Of a stretch of DNA of 62,301 bases, positions 44,470 to 54,300 are shown one piece after another (positions within the stretch are counted from its first letter, which is position 1; each line of letters opens with the position of its first letter). The notes below the pieces were generated by a model, which worked only from the letters and a program-made list of their open reading frames with translations, did not search any database and was not told the DNA's origin. The DNA lies in NCBI GenBank assembly GCA_022826565.1, contig JAJDUP010000043.1:1-62301 (forward strand), written 5' to 3'. This stretch comes from Gemmatimonadota bacterium (GTDB taxonomy: Bacteria; Gemmatimonadota; Gemmatimonadetes; Longimicrobiales; Gaopeijiaceae). A program made the translations under genes and the position numbers.

Positions 44470-45933
44470 ATGACACCCTCGAACTGGCCGAAATCCCCAA
44501 GCCGGACCACCACCTCCTCCCCTCCGAAACTCCATCACCCCACAACCCTGGCCATCATCGCATGCACATTCGCGGGGACGCTCCTGCTGGCGTGCAGCGA
44601 TGACCCGTTCGTTGCGCCCACGGAGCCCGTGGACCCCGCCGATCCCGTCGACCCAAGGGCCGAACTGATCGCGGAGGTTCGCGAGCTGGTGCGGGAGAAC
44701 AACCTTCAGCCCGTCACCCCTCCACCGCCCGTGCGCGGCGAACTCGTCGCACTCGGACGCTCCCTGGCCTTCGACAAGATCCTGAGCGGCAACCGCGACG
44801 TGTCGTGCATGACCTGTCACCTGCCCGCGATGTCCACCGGCGATGGCAAGTCGCTGCCCATCGGGCCGGGGGCCTCCGGCCTCGGTCCGGAACGCTCGCA
44901 TCCGGATGGCAACTTCACGCTCAGGCACTCGATGGCGCTGTTCAACCTTCACCGGGTGCGCAAGTTCCTCTGGGGCGGCGAGATCGAGGCGCTTGCGGAC
45001 GGTGGGATCAGCACTCCGGCCGGAGCTCACCTGACCGACGAGATGAAGGATGTCTTCGAGTTCGGCATCTCGTCCGCTCCGGCGATGTTCCCAATCAGCG
45101 CGCCCGAGGAGATGCTCGGCACGGGCAACGAGCTGTCCGAAGGATTCGGCGAGGATCACAACTTTACCGAGCTCTGGTCGCGCCTGATGCTTCGTTTCGG
45201 CACGATCCCGGAATACCGCGAGCTCTTCGAGGCCGCCTACCCGGGCACGGACTTCGACGACATGACGTACGCGCATGCCTCGAATGCCATCATGGGCTTC
45301 ATGATCTCGGAGTTCTCATTCGGCGACTCGCCCTGGGATCACTTCCTGCAGGGCGACGACGCCCGCCTCGACGACCGGCAGCTGCAGGGCGCCTCCGACT
45401 TCATGACCGTGGGCTGCACCAACTGCCATCAGACGGACATCCTCGACGCCATCCCCGGTAACGAATTCCACAACGATGCCCTCGCGCAGTTCGGCCCCGG
45501 GAAGGGAGACGGGATCGACGGACGCGACGACTTCGGGCGTGAGCGCGTGACCGGCGACCCCGCCGACCGCCGCCGCTTCAAGACGCCCCCGCTACGCAAC
45601 GTCGAGCTTACGGCACCGTACGGTCACGTCGGCCAGTTCACAACGCTGCGAGGATTCGTCGAGCACTACAACAACGTCGACAGCACGCTGCACGCGTACG
45701 ACGTGACCCGGGTCGACCCCCTCCTCCAGCCGACCCTGCTGGACAACTACGACGAGATCCTCGTCACCCGCGACACGCTCCTCCTCCCGATCAGGCTGGA
45801 CGAGGCGACGATCGACAACCTGCTCGAGTTCCTCAAGGCGCTCACGGACGAATCCGCGCGCGACCTCTCGGCGATGACGCCGTCGGAGGTTCCCAGCGGG
45901 CTTCCGGTCGACAGGATGGGATCGGGCAGTTGA
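44470..45933 (+). CDS. di-haem cytochrome c peroxidase / MauG-type lipoprotein
   Basis: 487 residues. Lipobox LLLACS after a hydrophobic stretch. Two c-type haem sites are visible: CMTCH at about residue 115 and CTNCH at about 317. SLAFDKILSGNRDVSCMTCH and PPLRNVELTAPYGHVGQF (with the axial-ligand region) match the bacterial di-haem peroxidase / MauG family. These reduce peroxide with electrons from cytochrome c or do radical chemistry on partner proteins. It sits just before a Mo hydroxylase and PQQ dehydrogenase gene cluster. Confidence 0.92.
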   Translation: MTPSNWPKSPSRTTTSSPPKLHHPTTLAIIACTFAGTLLLACSDDPFVAPTEPVDPADPVDPRAELIAEVRELVRENNLQPVTPPPPVRGELVALGRSLAFDKILSGNRDVSCMTCHLPAMSTGDGKSLPIGPGASGLGPERSHPDGNFTLRHSMALFNLHRVRKFLWGGEIEALADGGISTPAGAHLTDEMKDVFEFGISSAPAMFPISAPEEMLGTGNELSEGFGEDHNFTELWSRLMLRFGTIPEYRELFEAAYPGTDFDDMTYAHASNAIMGFMISEFSFGDSPWDHFLQGDDARLDDRQLQGASDFMTVGCTNCHQTDILDAIPGNEFHNDALAQFGPGKGDGIDGRDDFGRERVTGDPADRRRFKTPPLRNVELTAPYGHVGQFTTLRGFVEHYNNVDSTLHAYDVTRVDPLLQPTLLDNYDEILVTRDTLLLPIRLDEATIDNLLEFLKALTDESARDLSAMTPSEVPSGLPVDRMGSGS

Positions 45934-45982
45934 CAATCCGCGGGGCGTCGGGCAAAACCGGCGCCCCGCACGGTCACTCGAC

Positions 45983-46011
45983 TTGCCGGGGGGTCACCGG
46001 GGCGGCACAAT
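45983..46011 (+). promoter_or_regulatory. sigma-70-type promoter of Mo hydroxylase genes
   Basis: TTGCCG (45983-45988), 17-base spacer, CACAAT (46006-46011), about 50 bases before the small-subunit ATG. Best promoter match in this 126-base gap. Confidence 0.5.
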
Positions 46012-46059
46012 AGCGCCATTCGGCAGGCTGGAATTTCATCTGAAACCGGAGGCGGCTCG

Positions 46060-46542
46060 ATGAGTGAAATCACACTGAGGGTCAACGGCGAGACGCACAC
46101 GCTCGACGTCGATCCCTCGACGCCGCTGCTGTACGTCCTGCGCAACGATCTCGGCCTTCGCGGGCCCCGGTTCGGCTGCGGCCTGAGCCAGTGCGGCACA
46201 TGCACCGTGCTCATGAACGGCGCCGCTGTCCGTTCGTGTTCGCGGCCGGTATCGCGCGCGCAGGGCACCGAGATCACGACGCTGGAAGGGCTTTCCGCCG
46301 GCGGCGAACTCGATCCCGTCCAGCAGGCGTGGATCGACGAGCAGGTGCCACAGTGCGGCTACTGCCAGAACGGCCAGATCCTCACGGCCAGGGCGCTGCT
46401 CGACGACAATCCTAGCCCCACCGACGCCGAGATCCGCGAGGGGATGAACCGCGTCCTCTGCCGCTGCATGACCTACTACAGGATTCAGGCGGCGGTGAAG
46501 CGCGCGGCCGTTGCGATGGCGGACGGGGAGGTGGAGCTATGA
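46060..46542 (+). CDS. 2Fe-2S subunit of IorA/xanthine dehydrogenase-type Mo hydroxylase
   Basis: 160 residues. Two [2Fe-2S] clusters: the plant-ferredoxin-type CGLSQCGTC plus a later Cys, and the helical-domain CGYCQNGQ and CRCMTYYRIQ. These small subunits pass electrons from the molybdopterin subunit to a cytochrome. GGAGG seven bases before ATG 46060. Its stop overlaps the large-subunit ATG (ATGA). It has no signal peptide and should be exported folded with the Tat-signal-bearing large subunit. Confidence 0.94.
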   Translation: MSEITLRVNGETHTLDVDPSTPLLYVLRNDLGLRGPRFGCGLSQCGTCTVLMNGAAVRSCSRPVSRAQGTEITTLEGLSAGGELDPVQQAWIDEQVPQCGYCQNGQILTARALLDDNPSPTDAEIREGMNRVLCRCMTYYRIQAAVKRAAVAMADGEVEL

Positions 46543-49034
46543 GTGGCGGGCAACAGCTTCCAGCCGAGGTGGACCGCGCCCTGGCGCCCTGGGACGGCAC
46601 CTCCTCACGCCGCGACTTCCTCAAGACATCGGGGCTCTTCGTCCTCGGCTTCACGGGCCTTGGGGCGGCCGGGTTGCGCCGCGGTGCCCCCGGCGACGGC
46701 ACGGGCGAACCTCCCCTCTACCCCGACCCCGACTTCCTCCAGCTCGACTCGTGGCTGGTCGTGCACGAGGACGGCACCGCGACCTTCTACGTCGGCAAGA
46801 CCGACGGCGGTCAGGGCACCGGCACCGCCACGCGCCAGATCATGTGCGACGAGCTCGACATCGCCTACGACATGGCGACGCTCGTCATGGGCCGCACCGA
46901 CAAGACCGTCGATCAGGGCGGGTCGGGCGGATCCGATGCGATCGAGCGTGATGCGATGGTGGCCCGCCGCGTGGCGGCGGAAGGGCGGCGCGTGCTGCTC
47001 GAGATGGCCTCGGAGCGCTGGGGCGTCCCCGTGGGCGCGCTCGACGTGAGTGACGGCGTGATCTCGGTTCGGGACGACCCCGCGCGAACGGTGACCTATG
47101 GCGAGCTGGTCGGTGGACGCCGCTTCGACATCGCGCTCACCGGCAACAACGTCAACGCCACGACCGGTGTCGCGAGCGTCAAGCCGGTCCAGGACCTCAA
47201 GCTGGTCGGGCAATCGATTCCCCGGTACGACATCCCGGGCAAGGTCGACGGTTCGCTCGAATGGGCGGTCGACGTGACGCTGCCCGGGATGGTGCACGCG
47301 CGCAACGTGCGACCGCCGTTCGTGGGCGCGACCCTGGTGGGCGTCGACGAGTCGTCGGTGAGCGGCCTGCCCGGGTTCATCCGCGTGGTGAGCCGGGGCA
47401 ACTACGTCGCGGTCGTGTGCGAGCGCGAGGAGCAGGCAATCGAGGCGGCGGACCGGCTGGTGGCGCAGTGGGAGAAGCCGGTGGCGGCGCCGTTCCCGCG
47501 CTCCGAGGATCTGTTCGACTACATGCGGAGCTCCGATCCGGTGGCCGCGCCGGGTGGCGGACGTCCCCCGCCGCGGCCCGTCGGCGACCCCGAGGCGGCC
47601 CTGGCAGGCGCGGCGACGGTCCTCGAGGCCGCCTACGACGTGCCCTTCCAGGGACACACCGCGATCGGTCCCGCGCACGCCCTGGCCGATCCCTCCGACG
47701 GCCAGATGACGATCTACACGAACGACATGAAGCCGTACAGCCACCGCACCGGGATCGCCGAGTTCCTGGACATGCCGCCGGACCGCGTGCGCGTGATCTG
47801 GATGGAAGGCCCGCAGCTCTACGGACGCACCGCGGCGGACGACGCCGGCTTCGAGGCCGCCTACCTGGCGAAGGAACTCGGCCGTCCCGTGCGGATGCAG
47901 TGGTCGCGCCACGAAGAGACGGCCTGGGACACCAAGGGCCCCGCCTTCGCCTTCGATCTGCGCGGCGGTCTCGACTCCGAGGGCAACCTGGTCGCGCTGG
48001 ACTACCGCGCCCGCATCGCCAACTACGCGCACGTCGGCTACAACCAGGCGCGGACGGTACTCATCGCCCAGTTGATGGGGCTGCGGCCCGAGCGCCCGTC
48101 ACCGGGTGGCGGCCGCGGGCCCGACGACATGTACCACATCCCGAACCGGCGCCAGGAAACCTTGCCGGTGCGTTTTGCACAGGCCTTCGAGACGCCGCTC
48201 CGCACCGGGAACCTCCGCGACCCCAACGGGCCGCAGACGACCTTCGCCGGCGAGTCGTTCATCGACGAACTCGCCGCGGCTGCCGGCGCCGACCCGGTCG
48301 AGTTCCGGTTGAGGCTGCTGCGTGGCTCGACCGACGACGACGAAGCGCATCGCCGCGCCCGCTCGATCGCGGTGGTGGAGGCGGCGGCCGAAGCGTACGG
48401 ATGGGACCCCCGTCCGTCGCCCAAACCGATGGCCGGCGGGCGGATCCTCACGGGGCGCGGCATCGCGTACGCGTACCGGGCCCGCACGACGGTCGCCACG
48501 ATTGCCGAGGTCGAGGTCGACCGCGACACGGGACGCGTATGGGTCCGGCGGATGGTGTGCGGGCACGATTGCGGGCTCGTCATCAATCCGGACGGGCTCG
48601 AGAGCACCGTTCAGGGCAACCTGCTGCACGGCATCAGCCGCACCTTGCACGAAGAGGTGCAGTTCGACGGCGAGAGGGTCACGAGCGTGGACTGGCGCAC
48701 GCATCCCACGATCACGCACACCGACTGCCCCGAGTACATCGACGTCGTCATCGTGAACGGCGACCCGAACCCCGACCGCCCGGATCTGCTGCCGTACGGC
48801 GCGGGCGAGCCGTCGCACCGGACGGTGCCCGCGGCCATCGCCAACGCGATCCACGACGCGACGGGCGTGCGCATGCGGCGGTTGCCGCTCAGGCCGGAAA
48901 GGGTGTTGGCGGAGTTGGCGGGGGCGTCTTCTTTCGATCGAGACTCCGCGAACCCGATCGGCAGTTTGCGAGACAAGCTGAAAGTCCGGGGAGATATCAT
49001 GTCAACCGGGGTTCGCTGGAACGCGACAGACTAG
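46539..49034 (+). CDS. molybdopterin large subunit, IorB/aldehyde oxidase-type
   Basis: 831 residues. A Tat signal SRRDFLKTSGLFVLG lies at about 20-35, so the enzyme works in the periplasm. Typical single-chain IorB architecture: GQGTGTATRQI, PSPGGGRGPDD region and the closing PYGAGEPSHRTVPAAIANAI, whose Glu matches the catalytic GxGE of xanthine-oxidase-type hydroxylases. Substrates in the family include isoquinoline, nicotinate and aldehydes. The actual substrate cannot be named. Electrons could go to the di-haem cytochrome or another cytochrome c. Confidence 0.93.
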   Translation: MSGGQQLPAEVDRALAPWDGTSSRRDFLKTSGLFVLGFTGLGAAGLRRGAPGDGTGEPPLYPDPDFLQLDSWLVVHEDGTATFYVGKTDGGQGTGTATRQIMCDELDIAYDMATLVMGRTDKTVDQGGSGGSDAIERDAMVARRVAAEGRRVLLEMASERWGVPVGALDVSDGVISVRDDPARTVTYGELVGGRRFDIALTGNNVNATTGVASVKPVQDLKLVGQSIPRYDIPGKVDGSLEWAVDVTLPGMVHARNVRPPFVGATLVGVDESSVSGLPGFIRVVSRGNYVAVVCEREEQAIEAADRLVAQWEKPVAAPFPRSEDLFDYMRSSDPVAAPGGGRPPPRPVGDPEAALAGAATVLEAAYDVPFQGHTAIGPAHALADPSDGQMTIYTNDMKPYSHRTGIAEFLDMPPDRVRVIWMEGPQLYGRTAADDAGFEAAYLAKELGRPVRMQWSRHEETAWDTKGPAFAFDLRGGLDSEGNLVALDYRARIANYAHVGYNQARTVLIAQLMGLRPERPSPGGGRGPDDMYHIPNRRQETLPVRFAQAFETPLRTGNLRDPNGPQTTFAGESFIDELAAAAGADPVEFRLRLLRGSTDDDEAHRRARSIAVVEAAAEAYGWDPRPSPKPMAGGRILTGRGIAYAYRARTTVATIAEVEVDRDTGRVWVRRMVCGHDCGLVINPDGLESTVQGNLLHGISRTLHEEVQFDGERVTSVDWRTHPTITHTDCPEYIDVVIVNGDPNPDRPDLLPYGAGEPSHRTVPAAIANAIHDATGVRMRRLPLRPERVLAELAGASSFDRDSANPIGSLRDKLKVRGDIMSTGVRWNATD

Positions 49035-49138
49035 CCGCCTGGGTGCATGACGTTTGGCCCCCTCGCCACATAGCGCACGGGCACGCCCCACCCTACCATT
49101 GGGGTGACACCCAGCTCCCCATGAACAGGAGTCCCCGC

Positions 49139-51151
49139 ATGCGGTCCGTCCTGGTAATCGTCCCCGCCCTTCTGCTCGCCGCGCCCGCCGGCGCCTTCGC
49201 CCAGGATCGCCAGAATCCCGACGGCGAATGGCGCTTTCAGAGCGCCGACGCGTGGGGCACGCGGTTCTCGCCCGTCGACCAGATCAACGCCGGCAACTTC
49301 GAGAGCCTCGAGGTGGCGTGGGTCTGGCACGCGAACAACTTCGGGCCCGAGGTCGACCAGCAGATGAAGTCGACGCCGACGTACATCGACGGCATGTTGT
49401 ACACGGTTGCCGGGCAGCGGCGCACCGTGGCAGCCATCGATCCCGCGACCGGCGAGACGGTGTGGACCTACCGCGAGCCGAACACGATGCGCTGGGAACG
49501 CTCGATGCGGCAGAACTACGGCAAGGGCGTCGCGTACGGTGAACTCGATGGCCGCGGCGTCATCTACTACACGTCGCCCGCCTTCTTCCTGCACGCGCTG
49601 GACGCCAAGACCGGCCGCCACATCGAGGGATTCGGCCAGCCGGTTCCCATCGATGGCTTCCCGGAGACGGGCGTCGTCGACATGCTGCCGCCCCTCCTCG
49701 ACGGCTGGGGACCGTGGGAAGGCGCCGAGGAGGACTACAATCCGGACTACGGCATTCCGCGCGAACTCGGGTACATCACGACTTCGTCGCCGCCGATCGT
49801 GGTGGACGGGGTTGTGGTGGTCGGCAACTCCGCCGAGCAGGGGTACTACCAGACGCGGATCGAGAACGTGCCGGGCGACATCCTGGGCTTCGACGCGCGC
49901 ACGGGCGAGCACCGTTGGAAGTTCCACGTCATCCCCCGCCCCGGTGAGTTCGGGCACGACACCTGGGAGAACGATGCATGGGAGTACACAGGTGACGTGT
50001 CGTCGTGGGCCCCGATGTCGGCCGACTACGAGCGCGGGATCGTCTACATCCCCACGAATCCGCCCACGATCGACTACTTCGGCGGCTTCCGCCCCGGCCA
50101 CAACCTCTTCGGCACGAGCGTGATCGCACTTGACGCGACCACCGGCGAGCGCGTTTGGCACTACCAGGTCGTCCACAACGACCAATGGAACTACGACCTG
50201 CCCAACGTCCCGATCGTCGTGGACCTGACGGTGGACGGCGAGGCCGTGCCGACCGTGATCCAGACCACCAAGACGGGGCTCATCTTCGCGTTCAACCGCG
50301 AAACCGGCGAGCCGATCTGGCCGATCGAGGAAGTGGAGGTCGTGCAGACCGAGGTGCCCGGCAACTGGACGGCGGCCACGCAGCCGGTGCCGACGCATCC
50401 CGAGCCGATGGAGCCGATCGGCCTCACGGAGGACGACATCATCGACTTCACCCCCGCGTTGCGCGCCGAAGCGATGGAGATCCTGGGCCGCTACCGGGTC
50501 GGCGGGCCATTCGTGCCACGGCTCTACGAGGGGTACGACGGCCCCGTAGCGGAGAACATCCGCTGTTACGGCGGCCTGAACATCACCCATCCCGCCACGC
50601 TGGACCCCACCACCGGGATCCTGTACGCCTCCCACCGGCGCAATTGCAGCGGCGGGCGCGTGGGTCTCGGCGCCGACGCGGACGACCAGGACAATCCCAG
50701 GACCACGGGCATCACCATATCCCAGTGGGTCGCGGGCGCGGGCGGCGGACTGCCGCGCGTGCAGGGGCTGCCGATCCCGAAGCCCCCGTACAACCGCCTC
50801 TCCGCCTACGACATGAACACCGGCGAACGGCTCTGGTGGATTCCCATCGGCGAGGTGGCGGAGGCCATTCGCGATCATCCGGCCACGCAGGGCGTGGACC
50901 TGTCACGCGCCGGGGGCGGCGGCCTCTCGATCCAGATGGTGGCGGGCGACCTGCTCTACACGACCGAGGGCGCCAACGGGCCGCCGGTCCTCAACGCCTT
51001 CGACAAGATGACGGGCGAGCCGGTCGGCACGGTCGAGATGCCGGGCGCCGGCCAGTACGGGATGATGACGTACCGGCACGAGGGGCAGCAGCACGTGGTG
51101 GTGCAGGTGGGGCGGCCGGGGAGGCTGGTGGCGCTGAAGTTGCCGGAGTAG
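49139..51151 (+). CDS. PQQ-dependent dehydrogenase
   Basis: 670 residues. Signal peptide VLVIVPALLLAAPAGAFAQ. Eight-bladed propeller of the quinoprotein type: repeats GQRRTVAAIDPATGETVWTY, VIALDATTGERVWHYQ, GLIFAFNRETGEPIW and LSAYDMNTGERLWW. PQQ enzymes oxidise alcohols or sugars in the periplasm and feed cytochromes. The usual adjacent Cys pair that stacks on PQQ is not obvious. The start is ATG 49139, with AGGAG seven bases upstream. The earlier ATG 49121 has none. A tandem repeat and a strong terminator follow. Confidence 0.9.
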   Translation: MRSVLVIVPALLLAAPAGAFAQDRQNPDGEWRFQSADAWGTRFSPVDQINAGNFESLEVAWVWHANNFGPEVDQQMKSTPTYIDGMLYTVAGQRRTVAAIDPATGETVWTYREPNTMRWERSMRQNYGKGVAYGELDGRGVIYYTSPAFFLHALDAKTGRHIEGFGQPVPIDGFPETGVVDMLPPLLDGWGPWEGAEEDYNPDYGIPRELGYITTSSPPIVVDGVVVVGNSAEQGYYQTRIENVPGDILGFDARTGEHRWKFHVIPRPGEFGHDTWENDAWEYTGDVSSWAPMSADYERGIVYIPTNPPTIDYFGGFRPGHNLFGTSVIALDATTGERVWHYQVVHNDQWNYDLPNVPIVVDLTVDGEAVPTVIQTTKTGLIFAFNRETGEPIWPIEEVEVVQTEVPGNWTAATQPVPTHPEPMEPIGLTEDDIIDFTPALRAEAMEILGRYRVGGPFVPRLYEGYDGPVAENIRCYGGLNITHPATLDPTTGILYASHRRNCSGGRVGLGADADDQDNPRTTGITISQWVAGAGGGLPRVQGLPIPKPPYNRLSAYDMNTGERLWWIPIGEVAEAIRDHPATQGVDLSRAGGGGLSIQMVAGDLLYTTEGANGPPVLNAFDKMTGEPVGTVEMPGAGQYGMMTYRHEGQQHVVVQVGRPGRLVALKLPE

Positions 51152-51157
51152 GGGGAG

Positions 51158-51211
51158 CGGGAGCTTTTCCGAAGGGATTCTGGCCGGGAGCTTTTCCGAA
51201 GGGATTCTGGC
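51158..51211. repeat. 27-bp perfect tandem duplication
   Basis: Two exact copies of a 27-base unit at 51158-51184 and 51185-51211 (begins CGGGAGCTTTTCC, ends GATTCTGGC) lie directly after the PQQ dehydrogenase stop. Being nine codons long it reads through in all frames, but it lies outside any supported gene. Confidence 0.9.
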
Positions 51212-51217
51212 ATGGCA

Positions 51218-51246
51218 GCTGCCGTTTTCGGTCGAAAAACGGCAGC
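51218..51246. terminator. strong bidirectional hairpin between convergent genes
   Basis: GCTGCCGTTTT, loop CGGTCGA, AAAACGGCAGC: an 11-bp perfect stem (51218-51246). T and A runs sit inside the stem. It lies between the ends of the PQQ dehydrogenase (plus) and CusA-type (minus) genes and could end both transcripts. Confidence 0.75.
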
Positions 51247-51284
51247 AGTGATGCCAAAATGCGACCGCAGGGGCTATCCCGCTC

Positions 51285-51307
51285 AACCCTAACGTTGCGT
51301 CAGGGTC
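51285..51307. repeat. second copy of the 23-bp palindrome type
   Basis: AACCCTAACGT, centre T, GCGTCAGGGTC. It differs from the copy at 26844-26866 at a few positions and is less symmetrical. It sits four bases before the stop of the CusA-type gene, again between convergent genes. Confidence 0.55.
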
Positions 51308-51310
51308 GAA

Positions 51311-54300
51311 TTAGTCCCCCGGCGCAACACCCCCGGTGGCCTCACCCGCCCGCGGCAGCCCTCGCGCTTTCCACAGGTAGAACGCGACCGGGAACAGCAA
51401 CAGCACCACCGCCCCCGACGTCACCACCCCGCCCATCAAAGGCGCCGCGATCCGCTTCATCACATCCGCACCCGCGCCCGCGCTCCACATGATCGGTAGC
51501 AGGCCGATCACGTCGGTGGCGATCGTCATCATGATGGGGCGGACGCGCTGGACCGAACCGCGCCGGATGGCATGCAGCAGCGCGCCCCGGTCGGTGAGCA
51601 GGCCGCGGTCGCGGTAGTCCTTCCAGAACACGTTCAGGTAGAGGAGGAAGACGATCGCGGTCTCGGCGTAGAGGCCGGCCAGCGCGATGATCCCCACCCA
51701 CACCGCAATGCTCAGGTCGTAGCCCAGGAGGTGGAGCAGCCAGAACGACCCGGCCACCGCGAAGGGGACGCCCAGCAGCACCATGAAGGTCTCCGTAACG
51801 GACCGGGTCGTCAGGTAGATGAGGACGAAGATCAGAAGCAGGGTGAGCGGCACGACGTACGCAAGGCGCTGCTGCGCGCGGTCCAGGTATTCGTACTGTC
51901 CGCTCCAGGCGAGCGTGTAGCCGGGCGGCAGGTCGACCCGCGCCGCCACCGCCTCCCGCGCGGTCGCGACGTAGCTGCCGACATCGGTGTCGCGGATGTC
52001 GATGTAGACCCACGCGTTCGGCTTCGCGCCCTCGCTCTTGATGCCCGGCGGGCCGACCACGTACTCCATCCCCACCAGCCGTCCCAGCGGCACCTGGTGG
52101 CCCTCGGGAGTGGCGACCAGCACCGACCTCAGCGCGGGTATGTCGTCACGCAACTCGCGACCGTAGCGCAGGTTGACCGGGTAGCGCTCGAGGCCTTCCA
52201 CCGTCGTCGTCACGTTCATGCCGCCGATCGCGGTCTGGATCACCTCCTGCACGTCGCGCACGGTCAGTCCGTGGCGCGCGATCGCTGTGCGGTCGATGGC
52301 GAAGTCGAGGTAGTTGCCGCCCATCACCCGGTCCGCGTAGACGCTGGCCGTGCCGGGCACCCCCCGGACGACCGCCTCGACATCGCGACCCAGCCGTTCG
52401 AGCACCGTCAGATCCGGCCCCGCGATCTTGATCCCCACGGGGGTGCGGATGCCGGTCGAGAGCATGTCGATGCGGGCGCGGATCGGCATCGTCCACGCAT
52501 TCGTGAGACCCGGGATGCGCAGCGCCGCGTCCAGCGCCTCGACGAGCCTCTCGGGCGTCATCCCGGGCCGCCATTCACTGCGCGGCTTGAGCGCGATCGT
52601 CGTCTCGATCATCGACAGCGGCGCGGGATCGGTCGCCGAATCCGCCCGGCCCGCCTTCCCGAACACATGCTGCACCTCCGGGAAGGTCCGGATGATCCGG
52701 TCCGTCTGCTGCACGATCTCGCGCGCCTCGGTGATCGACACGCCGGGCAGGGTCGTGGGCATGTAGAGCAGGTCGCCCTCCCACAACGAGGGCATGAACT
52801 CCGACCCGAGCCGTGACAGCGGCACCAGGGTCACCGCGAGTGCGACCACCGCGGCCCCGATCACCCACCGCCTGAACCGCAGCACGAACCCGAGCAACGG
52901 CCAGTACGCACCGGCCAGCACTCGCCCGACAGGGGTCTCCGACGACGGACGGATCCTGCCCCGCACCCAGTATCCCACCAACACCGGCACCAGGGTGACC
53001 GAGAGGAGCGCCGCTGCGGCCATCGCGTACGTCTTCGTGAACGCCAGCGGCTTGAAGAGCCGCCCCTCCTGCGCCTCCAGGGTGAACACCGGCATGAACG
53101 ACACGGTGATCACGAGGAGTGCGAAGAAGAGCGACGGCCCCACCTCCCGCGCCGCGCCCGCGATGATCTGCCAGTGCGGCCGCCGCCCGCCATGCCGAGC
53201 AAGGTGCCTGTGCGCGTTCTCGACCATCACGATCCCGGCGTCGACCATCGTGCCGATCGCAACCGCGATCCCCCCCAGCGACATGATGTTCAGCGTCAGC
53301 CCCTGGAGCCGGACGACGATCAGCGCCAGCAGAATCCCCACCGGCAGCGCGATCACCGCCACCAGCCCGCTGCGCAGGTGGAACAGGAAGACCAGGCACA
53401 CCAGCCCCACGATCAGCAGCTGCTGGGCCAGGCTCGCGCGAATGCTGCCGACGGCCCGGTCGATCAGCGAAGTGCGGTCATACGCGACTTCGATCTCCAC
53501 CCCTTCCGGCAGCCCGGGCCGGATCTCGTCCAGCCGTGTCTTCACTGCGGCGATCACGCGCCGGGTGTCCGCTCCGGGACGCACGACGACGATACCGCCG
53601 ACCGTCTCCCCTTCGCCGTTCCATTCGGCCAGGCCCCGCCGGCTCTCGGGCCCCAGGCTCACCCGCGCTACATCCTGCAGCAGGATCGGCGTCCCGTCGT
53701 GGCCCGTGCCGAGGCCGATCCGGCGGATGTCATCGACCGAGCGGATGTACCCGAGGCCCCGGATCATGAACTCCTTTTCGGCCACCTCGATCAGCCCGCC
53801 CCCGACATCGCTGTTGCTCTCCTGAATCGCGGTGCGGATCGCCGAGATCGGCACGTTGAAGGCGCGCAGACGGTTCGGGTCGACCGTCACCTGGTACTGC
53901 CGCACGAAGCCGCCCACGCTGGCGACCTCCGAGACGCCCGGAATCGCCGTCAGTTCGTACTTCAGGAACCAGTCCTGGATCGAGCGCAGTTCGCTCAGGT
54001 CGTGGCGGTCGGACCTGAGCGCATACATGAAGGCCCAGCCGACTCCGGTCGCGTCGGGGCCGAGTTCCGGCGTCACGCCGGGCGGCAGCTGGCCGGCGAT
54101 CGAACTCAGGTATTCGAGGACGCGGCTCCGCGCCCAGTAGAGGTCGGTTCCGTCCTCGAAGATGACGTAGACGAACGACACGCCGAACAGTGAGTAGCCG
54201 CGCACCACCTGCGCAAAGGGTGCCGCCAGCATCTGCGTGGTGAGGGGATAGGTGACCTGGTCTTCCACGATGCGCGGGGCCTGTCCGGGGTACTCCGTAC

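Noticed and set aside
47261..51151. 1296-codon open frame covering part of the Mo hydroxylase and the whole PQQ gene
   Set aside because: The first 620 codons are an Arg/Gly-rich shadow of the large-subunit gene. The real PQQ gene starts at 49139 with a signal peptide and Shine-Dalgarno site.
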